A stretch of 64,000 bases of DNA from contig JAFWNM010000001.1 in the NCBI GenBank assembly GCA_017510335.1, positions 1-64,000 on the forward strand, read 5' to 3'. Source of the DNA: Paracoccaceae bacterium (GTDB lineage: Bacteria > Pseudomonadota > Alphaproteobacteria > Rhodobacterales > Rhodobacteraceae). The position numbers and the translations under genes were made by a program. The stretch's first letter is position 1; each line of letters opens with the position of its first letter. The notes beneath the pieces were generated by a model. The model saw nothing but the letters and a program-made list of their open reading frames with translations. It made no database searches and had not been told where the DNA came from. Below are positions 1-8,115 of this stretch, piece after piece.

Positions 1-40
1 CTGCCGGTCCCACGTTTTAGGGGCGCAGTTTATGCAGGGG

Positions 41-155
41 GCATACTCCTGAGTTCAAAGGCTTGGCGTGGAACTGGCGAAATCGGCAGGCCGCGGGACG
101 GCCCGCCGATGGTGCGGCGGCCTGCGGCCTTTGCTCCGCACCTTGGGCACTCCCC
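41..155 (+). repeat. Dispersed intergenic repeat A, copy 1
   Basis: GC-rich non-coding stretch before the first gene. About 100 nt of it match, in inverted orientation, the block at 42709-42800 (shared blocks include TTCAAAGGCTTG, CGGCAGGCCGCG and GCGGCGGCCTGCGGCC). The right half (from 108) also matches 3287-3332. No transposase is nearby. The remaining bases 1-40 and 156-295 show no gene I can support. Confidence 0.7.
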
Positions 156-295
156 AATGTCCGAAAAAGGCCAAAACCAGTCAAGGCGCGCCGCGATTGA
201 TCAATTCTTTGGCGGTTGGCGCTGTTTTATTGTCCCCCCCCTCGACCTTTTGTCGGGGTTTGTTACAGTGACGCATTACTGCAACAGGACACGCA

Positions 296-1069
296 ATGCG
301 CAGACCAGTCGTCGGGATCATTGGAAATTCCTACCTGATCAATGATCAATACCCCGCCCATGCCGGTGGAACCATGAATTCCGAAGCCGTGGCGCAGGTG
401 TCGGGGTGTTTGCCGCTTCTTGTCCCCTCGGACCCGCAGCTTGTCAGTGTTGGCGAATTGCTGGACGTGTGCGACGGGTTTTTGCTGACCGGCGGGCGGC
501 CCAATGTCCACCCTGAAGAATATGGCGAAGACCCGACCCCCGCCCATGGCGATTTTGACCGCGCGCGCGATGCGATTGCCCTGCCGCTGGTGCGCGCCTG
601 TGTCGAACGGGGCCAGCCGTTTTTCGGGGTCTGTCGCGGTTTTCAGGAAGTGAATGTGGCCATGGGCGGCACGCTGTATCCCGAAATCCGCGATTTGCCG
701 GGCCGCATGAACCACCGTATGCCCCCCGATGGCACGCTGGCGGAAAAATTCGCGCTGCGCCATAAGGTGCGCTTTTCCGACGGGGGGGTGTTCCACCGCC
801 TGATGGGCGCGCAAGAGGTGATGACAAACACCCTGCACGGGCAGGGCATCAAGACGCCCGGTGCGCGTGTCGTGATTGACGGGCACGCCCCCGATGGCAC
901 ACCAGAGGCGATTTATATAGAGGGCGCGCGCGGTTTCACCTTGTCGGTGCAATGGCACCCGGAATGGCAGGCCGGCGCAGACCCCGTGTCGCGCCCCTTG
1001 TTCGAAGGGTTCGGCGATGCGGTGCGCGCGTGGGCAGACGGGCGCAGGGCATGGCCGCGCAGCGCGTAA
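296..1069 (+). CDS. Gamma-glutamyl-gamma-aminobutyrate hydrolase family protein (class I glutamine amidotransferase-like)
   Basis: A 257-residue cytoplasmic hydrolase of the peptidase C26 / PuuD family, which cleaves gamma-glutamyl amides. The nucleophile elbow FGVCRGF gives Cys113; the partner His219 and Glu221 lie in VQWHPEW, so the triad is intact. Length is normal for the family. An AGGA sits about 8 nt before the ATG. The last 19 nt overlap the start of a small cytochrome c gene, so the two are probably co-transcribed. No other putrescine-degradation gene is nearby, so a PuuD role in polyamine catabolism is not shown; the substrate stays open. Confidence 0.87.
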   Translation: MRRPVVGIIGNSYLINDQYPAHAGGTMNSEAVAQVSGCLPLLVPSDPQLVSVGELLDVCDGFLLTGGRPNVHPEEYGEDPTPAHGDFDRARDAIALPLVRACVERGQPFFGVCRGFQEVNVAMGGTLYPEIRDLPGRMNHRMPPDGTLAEKFALRHKVRFSDGGVFHRLMGAQEVMTNTLHGQGIKTPGARVVIDGHAPDGTPEAIYIEGARGFTLSVQWHPEWQAGADPVSRPLFEGFGDAVRAWADGRRAWPRSA

Positions 1070-1467
1070 TCGTGCCCATCCTTGCTGTCGCGGCAGTTGC
1101 GCTGGCGGTGTTTGCCTTCTGGCCGCGCCCTCAGGCCCCCGCCCTTGCGGCGATGGTTGATGTGACTTTGCCCGCCGAATTCACCAGCGATCAGGCCGCG
1201 GGGGCCGCGCTTTTCGCGCAGACCTGCGCCACCTGTCACGGGGAAAACGGCGCGGGCGTCGAACATGTCGGCCCGCCCCTGGTGCATATCATCTATGAAC
1301 CTTCGCACCATCCTGATGGGGCGTTTTATGCGGCCGTGCAACTGGGCGTGCGCGCCCATCATTGGGACTACGGCGACATGCCGCGCCAGCCCGAGGTGTC
1401 AGAGCAGCAGATCGCGCAGATCATCGCCTATATCCGCGCCCTTCAGCGCGAGAACGGCATTCACTGA
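1051..1467 (+). CDS. Small membrane-anchored c-type cytochrome
   Basis: A 138-residue protein with an N-terminal hydrophobic segment (about residues 7-24) that serves as anchor or uncleaved signal, then a single haem-binding motif CATCH (Cys59, Cys62, His63). Met110 in GDMP is the likely distal haem ligand. This is the class I cytochrome c fold of about 80 residues, acting in the periplasm. A start at 952 is possible but would place 33 Arg-rich residues before the signal; the ATG at 1051 inside the previous gene fits better. The partner oxidase or dehydrogenase cannot be told from context. Confidence 0.85.
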   Translation: MAAQRVIVPILAVAAVALAVFAFWPRPQAPALAAMVDVTLPAEFTSDQAAGAALFAQTCATCHGENGAGVEHVGPPLVHIIYEPSHHPDGAFYAAVQLGVRAHHWDYGDMPRQPEVSEQQIAQIIAYIRALQRENGIH

Positions 1468-1493
1468 CCTGCCGCCGCCTCGGTGCCCGTGCA

Positions 1494-2225
1494 TCAGATG
1501 GTGACAACACGGGTGCCATTGGGCACGCGGTTGAACAGGTCGATCACGTCATGATTGACCATGCGAATACAGCCCGATGACACATATTGCCCGATCAGCC
1601 ACCATTCCGGCGTGCCATGAATGCGGTAGCCCTGATCGCGCCCGCCACTCATCAGATACAGGGCGCGCGCGCCCAGCGGGTTTTGCGGCCCGCCCGGCAT
1701 GCCACCAGCAAAGCGCGACAGCGACGCGTCGCGCCGGATCATGTTTGCTGTGGGCGTCCATGTGGGCCACTGCGCACGGCGGTAAATCGTGCCTGTGCCG
1801 CGCCATGTGAACCCTTCACGCCCGACCGCAATGCCATAGCGCAGCGCATGCCCGTCCGGCAGAACCAGAAACAGCTTGCGCTCGGGGTTGTCGATCACAA
1901 TCGTGCCCGGTCGCAGTCGGGTAGGGTAGGGCACCACGTCACGATGGAATTCAGACGGGATGATGCTCATGCCTGTGGCGCGCAGCGCATGGGGGCCATC
2001 CTGGCGCGCCTCATAGCTGATGGGGCCAATGCCATAGCGTTCCGCCACAGGCGACAGCGGTTCGGCGCGTGTTGTGGCAATGACGCGGCCATCGTCGGTC
2101 ATGCGCGGACTGGCCGCAGGGACGGCCGCAGGGGTGGTGGATGTGGTGGTCTGGCATGCCCCCAGCGCCAGCGCGGATGCTGCAGCGCCTGTGGATAGAA
2201 ACCCGCGTCTGGATATGATGTTCAT
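1494..2225 (-). CDS. L,D-transpeptidase (YkuD domain), exported
   Basis: A 243-residue exported enzyme. The start at 2225 gives a Tat-like SRRGF motif followed by a hydrophobic stretch and a lipobox ending LGAC, so it is probably a lipoprotein. The YkuD domain occupies about residues 90-243 and keeps the catalytic signature HGT...SSGCIRM with Cys219. Such enzymes make 3-3 peptidoglycan cross-links or attach proteins to the wall. It is convergent with the upstream cytochrome c gene. A second, smaller L,D-transpeptidase lies 1.2 kb away (3405-3986). Confidence 0.9.
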   Translation of the reverse strand: MNIISRRGFLSTGAAASALALGACQTTTSTTPAAVPAASPRMTDDGRVIATTRAEPLSPVAERYGIGPISYEARQDGPHALRATGMSIIPSEFHRDVVPYPTRLRPGTIVIDNPERKLFLVLPDGHALRYGIAVGREGFTWRGTGTIYRRAQWPTWTPTANMIRRDASLSRFAGGMPGGPQNPLGARALYLMSGGRDQGYRIHGTPEWWLIGQYVSSGCIRMVNHDVIDLFNRVPNGTRVVTI

Positions 2226-2447
2226 TATGCAACCTGTTATGGTCGCCTGTTTTTTGCCTGCCTCTGGGGAAGTGATAGGCGCGTGGCCCTTCCGCGTCCA
2301 GCCCGCTGCGTGCCATACTGGCCGATCTGCGGGGTTGCGCAGGCGCAGTGTTGCCAATGCGCCACCCCCGGCGCGTGTATGCCGCCCCCAGAGCGCGTGC
2401 CACAAACCCCGCCGGGGTTTGCCGCAGCATGGGGCGGGCGGCAGGTG

Positions 2448-3089
2448 TCAGCGTGGCAGGCTGGCCGCAGTGCGTGCAAGCGCCGTAATACCAGCCCAGT
2501 CGCCTGCATCCATCATGGCCTTGGGCGCGACCCAACTGCCACCCACGCATGCGACATTGGGCAATTTCAGGTAATCGGGCGCCAAAGCAGGCGTAATGCT
2601 GCCTGTCGGGCAGAATGTAACCTGCGGCAATGGCCCGCCAATGGATTTCAGCGCCCCCGCGCCGCCGATGGATTCGGCAGGAAAGAATTTCTGAACGCTA
2701 TAGCCCTGTTCCAGCAGGGACATCACCTCGGAACAGGTTTGCGCGCCGGGCAGAAGGGCCATGTCAGTGATGCGTGCAGCGTCAATCAGCGCAGGTGTGG
2801 ATCCGGGCGCGACTGCGAAAATCGCCCCCGCCGCGCGCGCCGCTTCCATCTGTGCAGGCGTCAGCACAGTGCCAGCGCCCATTACCGCCCCTTCCACTTG
2901 CGCCATTTGCGCAATGGCGTCCAGCGCGCAATCTGTGCGCAGTGTGACTTCCAGAACCGGCAGTCCCCCTGCAACCAGCGCTTCCGCCAGCGGGCGCGCA
3001 TGGGCCAGATCGTGGATGACCAGAACCGGAATGACAGGGGCCATCCGGCACAGTTTCAGCGCGCGTTCGCTTTGTTCGGTGGGGGTCAT
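2448..3089 (-). CDS. eda: 2-dehydro-3-deoxy-phosphogluconate aldolase
   Basis: A 213-residue class I aldolase that splits KDPG to pyruvate and glyceraldehyde-3-phosphate, the last step of the Entner-Doudoroff pathway. Visible family motifs: LEVTLRT with the catalytic Glu, GAGTV, VAPGS, and KFFPAE with the Schiff-base Lys. The start at 3089 has AGGAG about 7 nt upstream; a longer reading frame begins in the repeat-bearing spacer and is rejected. edd and zwf are not in the window. Some homologues act on KHG or KDPGal, which the sequence cannot separate. Confidence 0.93.
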   Translation of the reverse strand: MTPTEQSERALKLCRMAPVIPVLVIHDLAHARPLAEALVAGGLPVLEVTLRTDCALDAIAQMAQVEGAVMGAGTVLTPAQMEAARAAGAIFAVAPGSTPALIDAARITDMALLPGAQTCSEVMSLLEQGYSVQKFFPAESIGGAGALKSIGGPLPQVTFCPTGSITPALAPDYLKLPNVACVGGSWVAPKAMMDAGDWAGITALARTAASLPR

Positions 3090-3404
3090 GGGGCGGCTCC
3101 TGCGGTGGCGAAAGGGGGTGATTGCGCTAACGGCAATAGCGCGAAGCGCGCCCCCGCGCAAGGCTGGGGTGGTGTGCGGGGGCCGGATCCGGGTGAAACG
3201 GGCTGTTTGCGGGCGATTGGGGCCTGAAGGGGACGTTGCCACTTGGATGAAGCCCGCGCACTGGGCATGCCACGGGATGTGCCTGCGATGGCGCGGCGGC
3301 CTGCGGCCTTTGCGCCGCGCCTTGGGCATTCCTCACTCTTCACCTCAGGCGAACATCGCAAAACCAGCGCCGAGGGGTCACCCCGCCGGTTCCTGTGCCG
3401 CCGG
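3090..3404. other. Intergenic spacer of 315 nt holding repeat A, copy 2
   Basis: No gene is supported. It holds two sequence blocks also seen elsewhere: 3241-3262 (matches 42855-42875 inverted) and 3287-3332 (matches 108-153 direct). The short frames through it read as low-complexity Arg/Ala/Pro peptides and have no ribosome site. Confidence 0.6.
3241..3332 (+). repeat. Dispersed intergenic repeat A, copy 2
   Basis: Contains TTGGATGAAGCCCGCGCACT (also in the 42.8-kb block, inverted) followed by GCGGCGGCCTGCGGCC and a conserved CTTGGGCAYTCC end shared with copy 1. The modular arrangement differs between the three copies. Confidence 0.65.
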
Positions 3405-3986
3405 TTAGCGGTTCCAGAACCGCAGCCGTGCGGGTGCCATGCCGCGCCCGGGTTTTGCAGTTGCCGCCAGCATGGGCGCGGGACCGGGGCTTATATGGAT
3501 GGGCGTGCCATTTCGGACCATGGCATAAATATCTTCCATTTCGCGGTCGCTGACTGCGATGCAGCCATCTGTCCAGTTGCCACGCGCGTTCTGGAATTCC
3601 GGCCCGCGCCCGTGAATGAAAATATCGCCACCCGGGCGCCAGCCGTTTGCGCGTGCATGTTCCTTGTCTGCGTCATTGGGGTAATCCAGCCCGATGGACA
3701 GGTGAAAGCGGCTGTTGGGGTTGCGCCGGTCGATGATGTAATTGCCTTCGGGGGTGCGGCGGTCGCCTTCGCGTTCCTTGTGGCCGTAAGGGTTGCCCCC
3801 CAGATCAACCTCGAACACGCGCAACAATTGGTCATGGTGCCATAGTTCCATACGCCGGCTGGCCTTGTAGACCATCACTTGCGTGACCTCGGGGCCAGTA
3901 TAGGTGCGGAACTTGCTGGGCTTGGTGGCGCATGCAGATAGGGCAACCAGCATGGCCAAAGCTGCGATCAGACGGAAAAACTGCAT
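3405..3986 (-). CDS. L,D-transpeptidase family lipoprotein
   Basis: A 193-residue lipoprotein with a short signal and lipobox LSAC near residue 19. The YkuD-type domain follows, with HGRGP and the catalytic DGCIAVSD (Cys142). It belongs to the YafK-like group of murein L,D-transpeptidases or L,D-endopeptidases, acting in the periplasm. The start at 3986 is preceded by AGAGG at a good distance; the longer frame adds 26 hydrophilic residues before the signal. It lies 94 nt downstream of the sodium-channel gene and may be read from that operon. Confidence 0.87.
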   Translation of the reverse strand: MQFFRLIAALAMLVALSACATKPSKFRTYTGPEVTQVMVYKASRRMELWHHDQLLRVFEVDLGGNPYGHKEREGDRRTPEGNYIIDRRNPNSRFHLSIGLDYPNDADKEHARANGWRPGGDIFIHGRGPEFQNARGNWTDGCIAVSDREMEDIYAMVRNGTPIHISPGPAPMLAATAKPGRGMAPARLRFWNR

Positions 3987-4080
3987 TACTGCCTCTGGCT
4001 TTTTGTTCAGCCATGCCTGAATTTCGCGATTCGGCCAAGCGATTTCAGAATGCGCATCACGCAACCGTGTCAGTGCGGCC

Positions 4081-4860
4081 TCAGCGTTTTTCCGTCTCGT
4101 TCAGGCGTGTTTCGATGGCGGCAAGGCGTCTGAGCACTTCGTCACGGTAATCTTCGGTCGCCTGATTGCTTTCGGCGGCATGCGCGTCCTGCATGGAATT
4201 GACGATCAGACCGACCAGCAGGTTGACCACTGCAAATGTGGTGACCATGATGAACGGCACGAAGAACGCCCACGCATAGGGATAGGCTTCCATCACCGGG
4301 CGGACAATGCCCATCGACCATGATTCCAGCGTCATGATCTGGAACAGCGTATAGGCCGAATTGCCCAGATCGCCGAACCAGTCAGGAAAGCTTTCCTTGA
4401 ACAGCTTGGTGGCCATGACAGCGCCGATATAGAACAACATGCCCATCAGCAAAAACACCGATCCCATTCCGGGCAGGGCCTTGATGAACCCTTCGACCAC
4501 GCGGCGCAGGTTCGGGCTGACCGACACCACGCGCAGCAGGCGCAGAATACGCAAGGCGCGCAGCACACTGAACCCCTGTGCGCCCGGCACCAGTGAAATA
4601 CCGACAATCAGGAAATCAAAGACATTCCACCCCGACCGGAAAAAGGACAGCCGGTGCGCGTGGAATTTCAGCAGGATTTCCAGCACAAAGATGGTCAGGC
4701 ATAATTTGTCCAGCGTCAGGATAACTGTCCCGGCAAGGTCCATTAACGTATCAGAGGTTTCCATGCCCAGCAAAACGGCATTGAACACGATAACCCCGAT
4801 TATGCCGTTGCGCACCCATGCCTGTTCCAGAAAGGCGGCAGTCTTTTGGCGGCTGAACAT
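4081..4860 (-). CDS. Bacterial voltage-gated sodium channel (NaChBac/NavAb family)
   Basis: A 259-residue six-helix ion-channel subunit forming homotetramers in the inner membrane. S1-S4 voltage sensor spans about residues 15-125; S4 shows arginines at three-residue spacing (RALRILRLLR, about 101-110). The pore holds the bacterial Nav selectivity filter TLESWSM (177-183), matching the NavAb type. S6 ends near 222 and is followed by a charged, heptad-like C-terminal helix (about 230-259), the usual tetramerisation coiled coil. The start at 4860 has GGGGAAAG close upstream. A start at 4875 is possible. It lies 37 nt after the methyltransferase gene. Confidence 0.93.
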   Translation of the reverse strand: MFSRQKTAAFLEQAWVRNGIIGVIVFNAVLLGMETSDTLMDLAGTVILTLDKLCLTIFVLEILLKFHAHRLSFFRSGWNVFDFLIVGISLVPGAQGFSVLRALRILRLLRVVSVSPNLRRVVEGFIKALPGMGSVFLLMGMLFYIGAVMATKLFKESFPDWFGDLGNSAYTLFQIMTLESWSMGIVRPVMEAYPYAWAFFVPFIMVTTFAVVNLLVGLIVNSMQDAHAAESNQATEDYRDEVLRRLAAIETRLNETEKR

Positions 4861-4897
4861 CGTCTTTCCCCACATCACGTTGATTGGCTGCGATATG

Positions 4898-6112
4898 CTA
4901 TTTCGTGAACTGGGCTGCAAGCTCCAGATGGGGGCTGAAGCGAAATTGATCCACAACCTGCACCCAATCCAGCCGGTAACCCCCTTGTATCAGCAGTTTC
5001 GCATCGCGCGCGAATGTCACGGGGTTGCAGGACACAGCCGCAATGCGGGGCACGCGACTGGCGGACAGCGCGCGCATTTGCGCGTCTGCCCCTGCGCGCG
5101 GGGGGTCGATAACCACAGCGTCAAAGCGCGCCAGATCTTCAGGCAGGACAGGATTGCGAAACAGGTCGCGGGTCTGGGTGGTGACGCGTTTCAGGCCCTG
5201 TGCCTGTCGCCAGCCCGCATCAAGGGCGCGCAGCATGGCCGCGTCACTTTCCACCGCCAGGACTTCGGCGCTCTCGGCCAATGGCAGGGCGAACGTCCCG
5301 CAGCCGGCAAACAGGTCAGCGACCTGGCTGGCGGTGCCGATTGCTTCTGCAACCGCGCCCTGCAAGGCGGCTTCGGCGGGTTTGGTGGCTTGCAAGAACG
5401 CCCCGGGCGGCGGCGTGACACGCGCGCGCCCGATGGTATGAAAGGGCGGTTGCGACTGCGCAATCACATCCCCATCCCATGCAAGGCGTGCAAGTCCTGA
5501 CTGTCCGGCCCATTCGCCCAGCCGCGCGCGCATGGGGTCGTCCAACGCCTTGCCGCCCGTCACGGCCAGATCAAGCCCGGCTTCTGACAAGGTCAGTGAC
5601 AGCGCCAGTTCCCCCTTGCGCGACCCTTCGCGCGCGGTCAGGTCTTGCAACAAGGGCAGGGCTGCAACCAATGCGGGGTCAAGGATCAGGCAGTCGGGCA
5701 CCGCAGTCAGCACGTCCGACGCGCGGGCATGAAAGCCCACCATGGCCCCGTTTTTCAGCCTGCGGCCTGCAAAACCCGCGCGGCGGCGGCTGCGCAAGGG
5801 CGAAATATGCGGCGCGCGAAACGGCGCGTCGATTCCTTGGGCGGACAGGGCCTGTCGCAACACGCCCTGCTTCCAGTCGGTAACAAAGTCATCATGCGCG
5901 TGCTGAAGCGCGCAGCCCCCGCAGGTGCGGTAATGCGGACAGGGCGGTTTTATGCGCTGCGCTGACGGTGTAAGAATGCGCGGCGCGTTCAGGCGCGCGT
6001 CGGTCACCTGCCCCTCGACCACTTCGCCGGGCAGGGTGCGGGGCACGAAAACCGGCCCTTCGGCAATGCCATCGCCCTGATGGCCCAGTCGGGTTATGGT
6101 CAATATGGCCAT
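4898..6112 (-). CDS. Class I SAM-dependent RNA (uracil-5-)methyltransferase, RlmD/TrmA family
   Basis: A 404-residue enzyme with an N-terminal TRAM-like domain (about 1-50), an iron-sulphur motif C-X5-C-X2-C (Cys58, 64, 67) and a C-terminal methyltransferase domain with VIDPPRAG and the nucleophile in SCNP (Cys362). It methylates uracil C5 in 23S rRNA or tRNA; whether it corresponds to RlmD, RlmC or TrmA cannot be decided from sequence alone. The start at 6112 removes an 18-residue extension reaching into the ABC-transporter gene. It follows the ABC gene by 50 nt. Confidence 0.92.
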   Translation of the reverse strand: MAILTITRLGHQGDGIAEGPVFVPRTLPGEVVEGQVTDARLNAPRILTPSAQRIKPPCPHYRTCGGCALQHAHDDFVTDWKQGVLRQALSAQGIDAPFRAPHISPLRSRRRAGFAGRRLKNGAMVGFHARASDVLTAVPDCLILDPALVAALPLLQDLTAREGSRKGELALSLTLSEAGLDLAVTGGKALDDPMRARLGEWAGQSGLARLAWDGDVIAQSQPPFHTIGRARVTPPPGAFLQATKPAEAALQGAVAEAIGTASQVADLFAGCGTFALPLAESAEVLAVESDAAMLRALDAGWRQAQGLKRVTTQTRDLFRNPVLPEDLARFDAVVIDPPRAGADAQMRALSASRVPRIAAVSCNPVTFARDAKLLIQGGYRLDWVQVVDQFRFSPHLELAAQFTK

Positions 6113-6162
6113 GTCGGGGAAATTTCCACTACTGCTGGTGTTCCCTGCCAGATACGCGGCGA

Positions 6163-8088
6163 TCACGCTTCTGGCAAGTCATCATCGCAGCCCAGAAACC
6201 CGCCGGACTGGCGGTCCCAGAAGCGCGCATAAGTGCCCCCTTTTGCCAGAAGCGCGTCATGTGAGCCCTGTTCGACAATGCGCCCTGCCTCCAGAACGAT
6301 AATCCGGTCAAGCTGCGCGATGGTGGACAGGCGGTGCGCGATGGCCAGCACGGTCTTGCCCTCCATCAGGGGTTCCAATGCGGATTGCACGGCCGCTTCC
6401 ACTTCGGAATCCAGCGCAGATGTCGCTTCGTCCAGCACCAGAACAGGGGCGTTTTTCAGAAATGCCCGCGCAAGCGCGATGCGCTGGCGCTGTCCGCCCG
6501 ACAGGCGCACCCCGCGTTCGCCCAGATGCGCGTCATAGCCCTTGCGGCCTTCGTGGTCCTGCAGGTCCAGAATGAACTCGTGCGCTTCGGCGGCGCGCGC
6601 GGCTGCTTCGACCTGTTGGCGCGTGGCATCGGGCTTGCCATAGCGGATGTTTTCAAAAGCCGAGCGGTTGAACATGGCCGTTTCCTGCGTGACCATGGCG
6701 ATATTGCGCCGCAGGCTTTCTTGCGTCAGGGTGCGAATGTCCTGCCCGTCCAGCAAGATGCGCCCGCCTTCTACATCATACAGGCGCAGCAGCAGGGCCA
6801 CCAAAGTGGATTTGCCCGCACCGGATGCGCCCACAATCCCGATCTTTTCGCCCGCGCGGATATGCAGCGACATATCGGTAACCCCGCCAGTGCGCCGGCC
6901 ATACGCGAAATCCACACCATCAAAGTGAATTTCCCCCTCTGCGCGGCCCAGTCCCATGGCATCGGGCGCATCGGTCAGGTTGGGGGCCGGGGTCAGGGTT
7001 TTCATGCCATCTTCAATCTCGCCCAGATTGCCATAAATGGCCATCAGAACGAAACTGACCCAGCCGGTCATTTGCGCAATGCGAATGGCCACGGCACCGG
7101 CCGCGGCAATTCCGCCCGGTGTGGCCGCACCCATGGTCCACAGCCAGATTGTGCCACCGATCAGCAGCACCGGCAACACCCCGGCCACCACCATCAGCCA
7201 GAACCGGAACAGCGCCTGCACTTCGCCGAATTCGATGGCGCGGTTGCGGAAAATACCCATCGCGTTCAGCGCGGCGCGGTCCTCGAATTCGGCATGGGCG
7301 AACAGTTTGACTGTTTTGATATTGGTGATGGTGTCGACCACCTGCCCGCTGACCTGTGCGCGCGCCCCCGCCCGCGCGCCAGCCGATTTGCGGACCTTCG
7401 GCAGGAAATAGCGGATCAGCGCCAGATACCCCACCAGCCACACCGCCAAAGCAAATGCAATGCGCAGGTCAATTGTCAGCAACAACACCACCGACCCCAG
7501 GATCGACGCCAGCGCGAAGGCCATGGTGTTGATGGTTTCATTGGCCACATCTGTCAGCGCGCGCGCTGTCTGGACCTGTTTTTGCGCAATGCGGCCCGCA
7601 AAATCATTGTCAAAGAAGGTGACAGGCTGGCCCAATGTCCAGCGGTTCAGCCGCGATTGCACCAGCACATAGACATTGGGCTGCACCACAATCGCATTCG
7701 CCGCTGATGACATGCCAAACGCCAACGGGCGCAAAATGATGAAGAACACCACAAAGCCCGCAATCAGCCCCAGATGCTGGCCGAAAAAGCCGGCGGGGCC
7801 AGTTTCAACAACCGCATCAATGATCCATCCCATCAGCAGCGCCGAGATAACCTCGGTTGTGCCCACCAGTGCGGAAATTGCAGCCGCCAGCAGCAACACG
7901 GGCCACGCGCCACGCACCGACCACAGCATGAAACGCCACAAGCTGCGTGGCGGGGCCGTGTCGGCAGGGGCGAAAGCATCAATCAGCCCCGCCAACCGTT
8001 GCGCGCCATCTGCCGCGTGTTGTGTGGCCTGTGGCGGGTCTGTTTGGGTTTTTTGCAGCACGCGGCCCCTCTTTCGCTTTTCATACAT
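6163..8088 (-). CDS. ABC transporter, fused permease and ATP-binding protein (MsbA-like exporter)
   Basis: A 641-residue half-transporter that would homodimerise in the inner membrane. A transmembrane domain with about six helices (residues 50-350) precedes a complete nucleotide-binding domain with Walker A GASGAGKST, signature LSGGQ, Walker B VLVLDEATSALD and the switch His in AIAHRLST. It belongs to the lipid/drug exporter group, but no lipid A gene is adjacent, so substrate is unknown. It starts 27 nt after the CCA-adding enzyme gene. Confidence 0.93.
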   Translation of the reverse strand: MYEKRKRGRVLQKTQTDPPQATQHAADGAQRLAGLIDAFAPADTAPPRSLWRFMLWSVRGAWPVLLLAAAISALVGTTEVISALLMGWIIDAVVETGPAGFFGQHLGLIAGFVVFFIILRPLAFGMSSAANAIVVQPNVYVLVQSRLNRWTLGQPVTFFDNDFAGRIAQKQVQTARALTDVANETINTMAFALASILGSVVLLLTIDLRIAFALAVWLVGYLALIRYFLPKVRKSAGARAGARAQVSGQVVDTITNIKTVKLFAHAEFEDRAALNAMGIFRNRAIEFGEVQALFRFWLMVVAGVLPVLLIGGTIWLWTMGAATPGGIAAAGAVAIRIAQMTGWVSFVLMAIYGNLGEIEDGMKTLTPAPNLTDAPDAMGLGRAEGEIHFDGVDFAYGRRTGGVTDMSLHIRAGEKIGIVGASGAGKSTLVALLLRLYDVEGGRILLDGQDIRTLTQESLRRNIAMVTQETAMFNRSAFENIRYGKPDATRQQVEAAARAAEAHEFILDLQDHEGRKGYDAHLGERGVRLSGGQRQRIALARAFLKNAPVLVLDEATSALDSEVEAAVQSALEPLMEGKTVLAIAHRLSTIAQLDRIIVLEAGRIVEQGSHDALLAKGGTYARFWDRQSGGFLGCDDDLPEA

Positions 8089-8115
8089 ATAGGGGCGGGC
8101 AGGGATATTGGCCAG

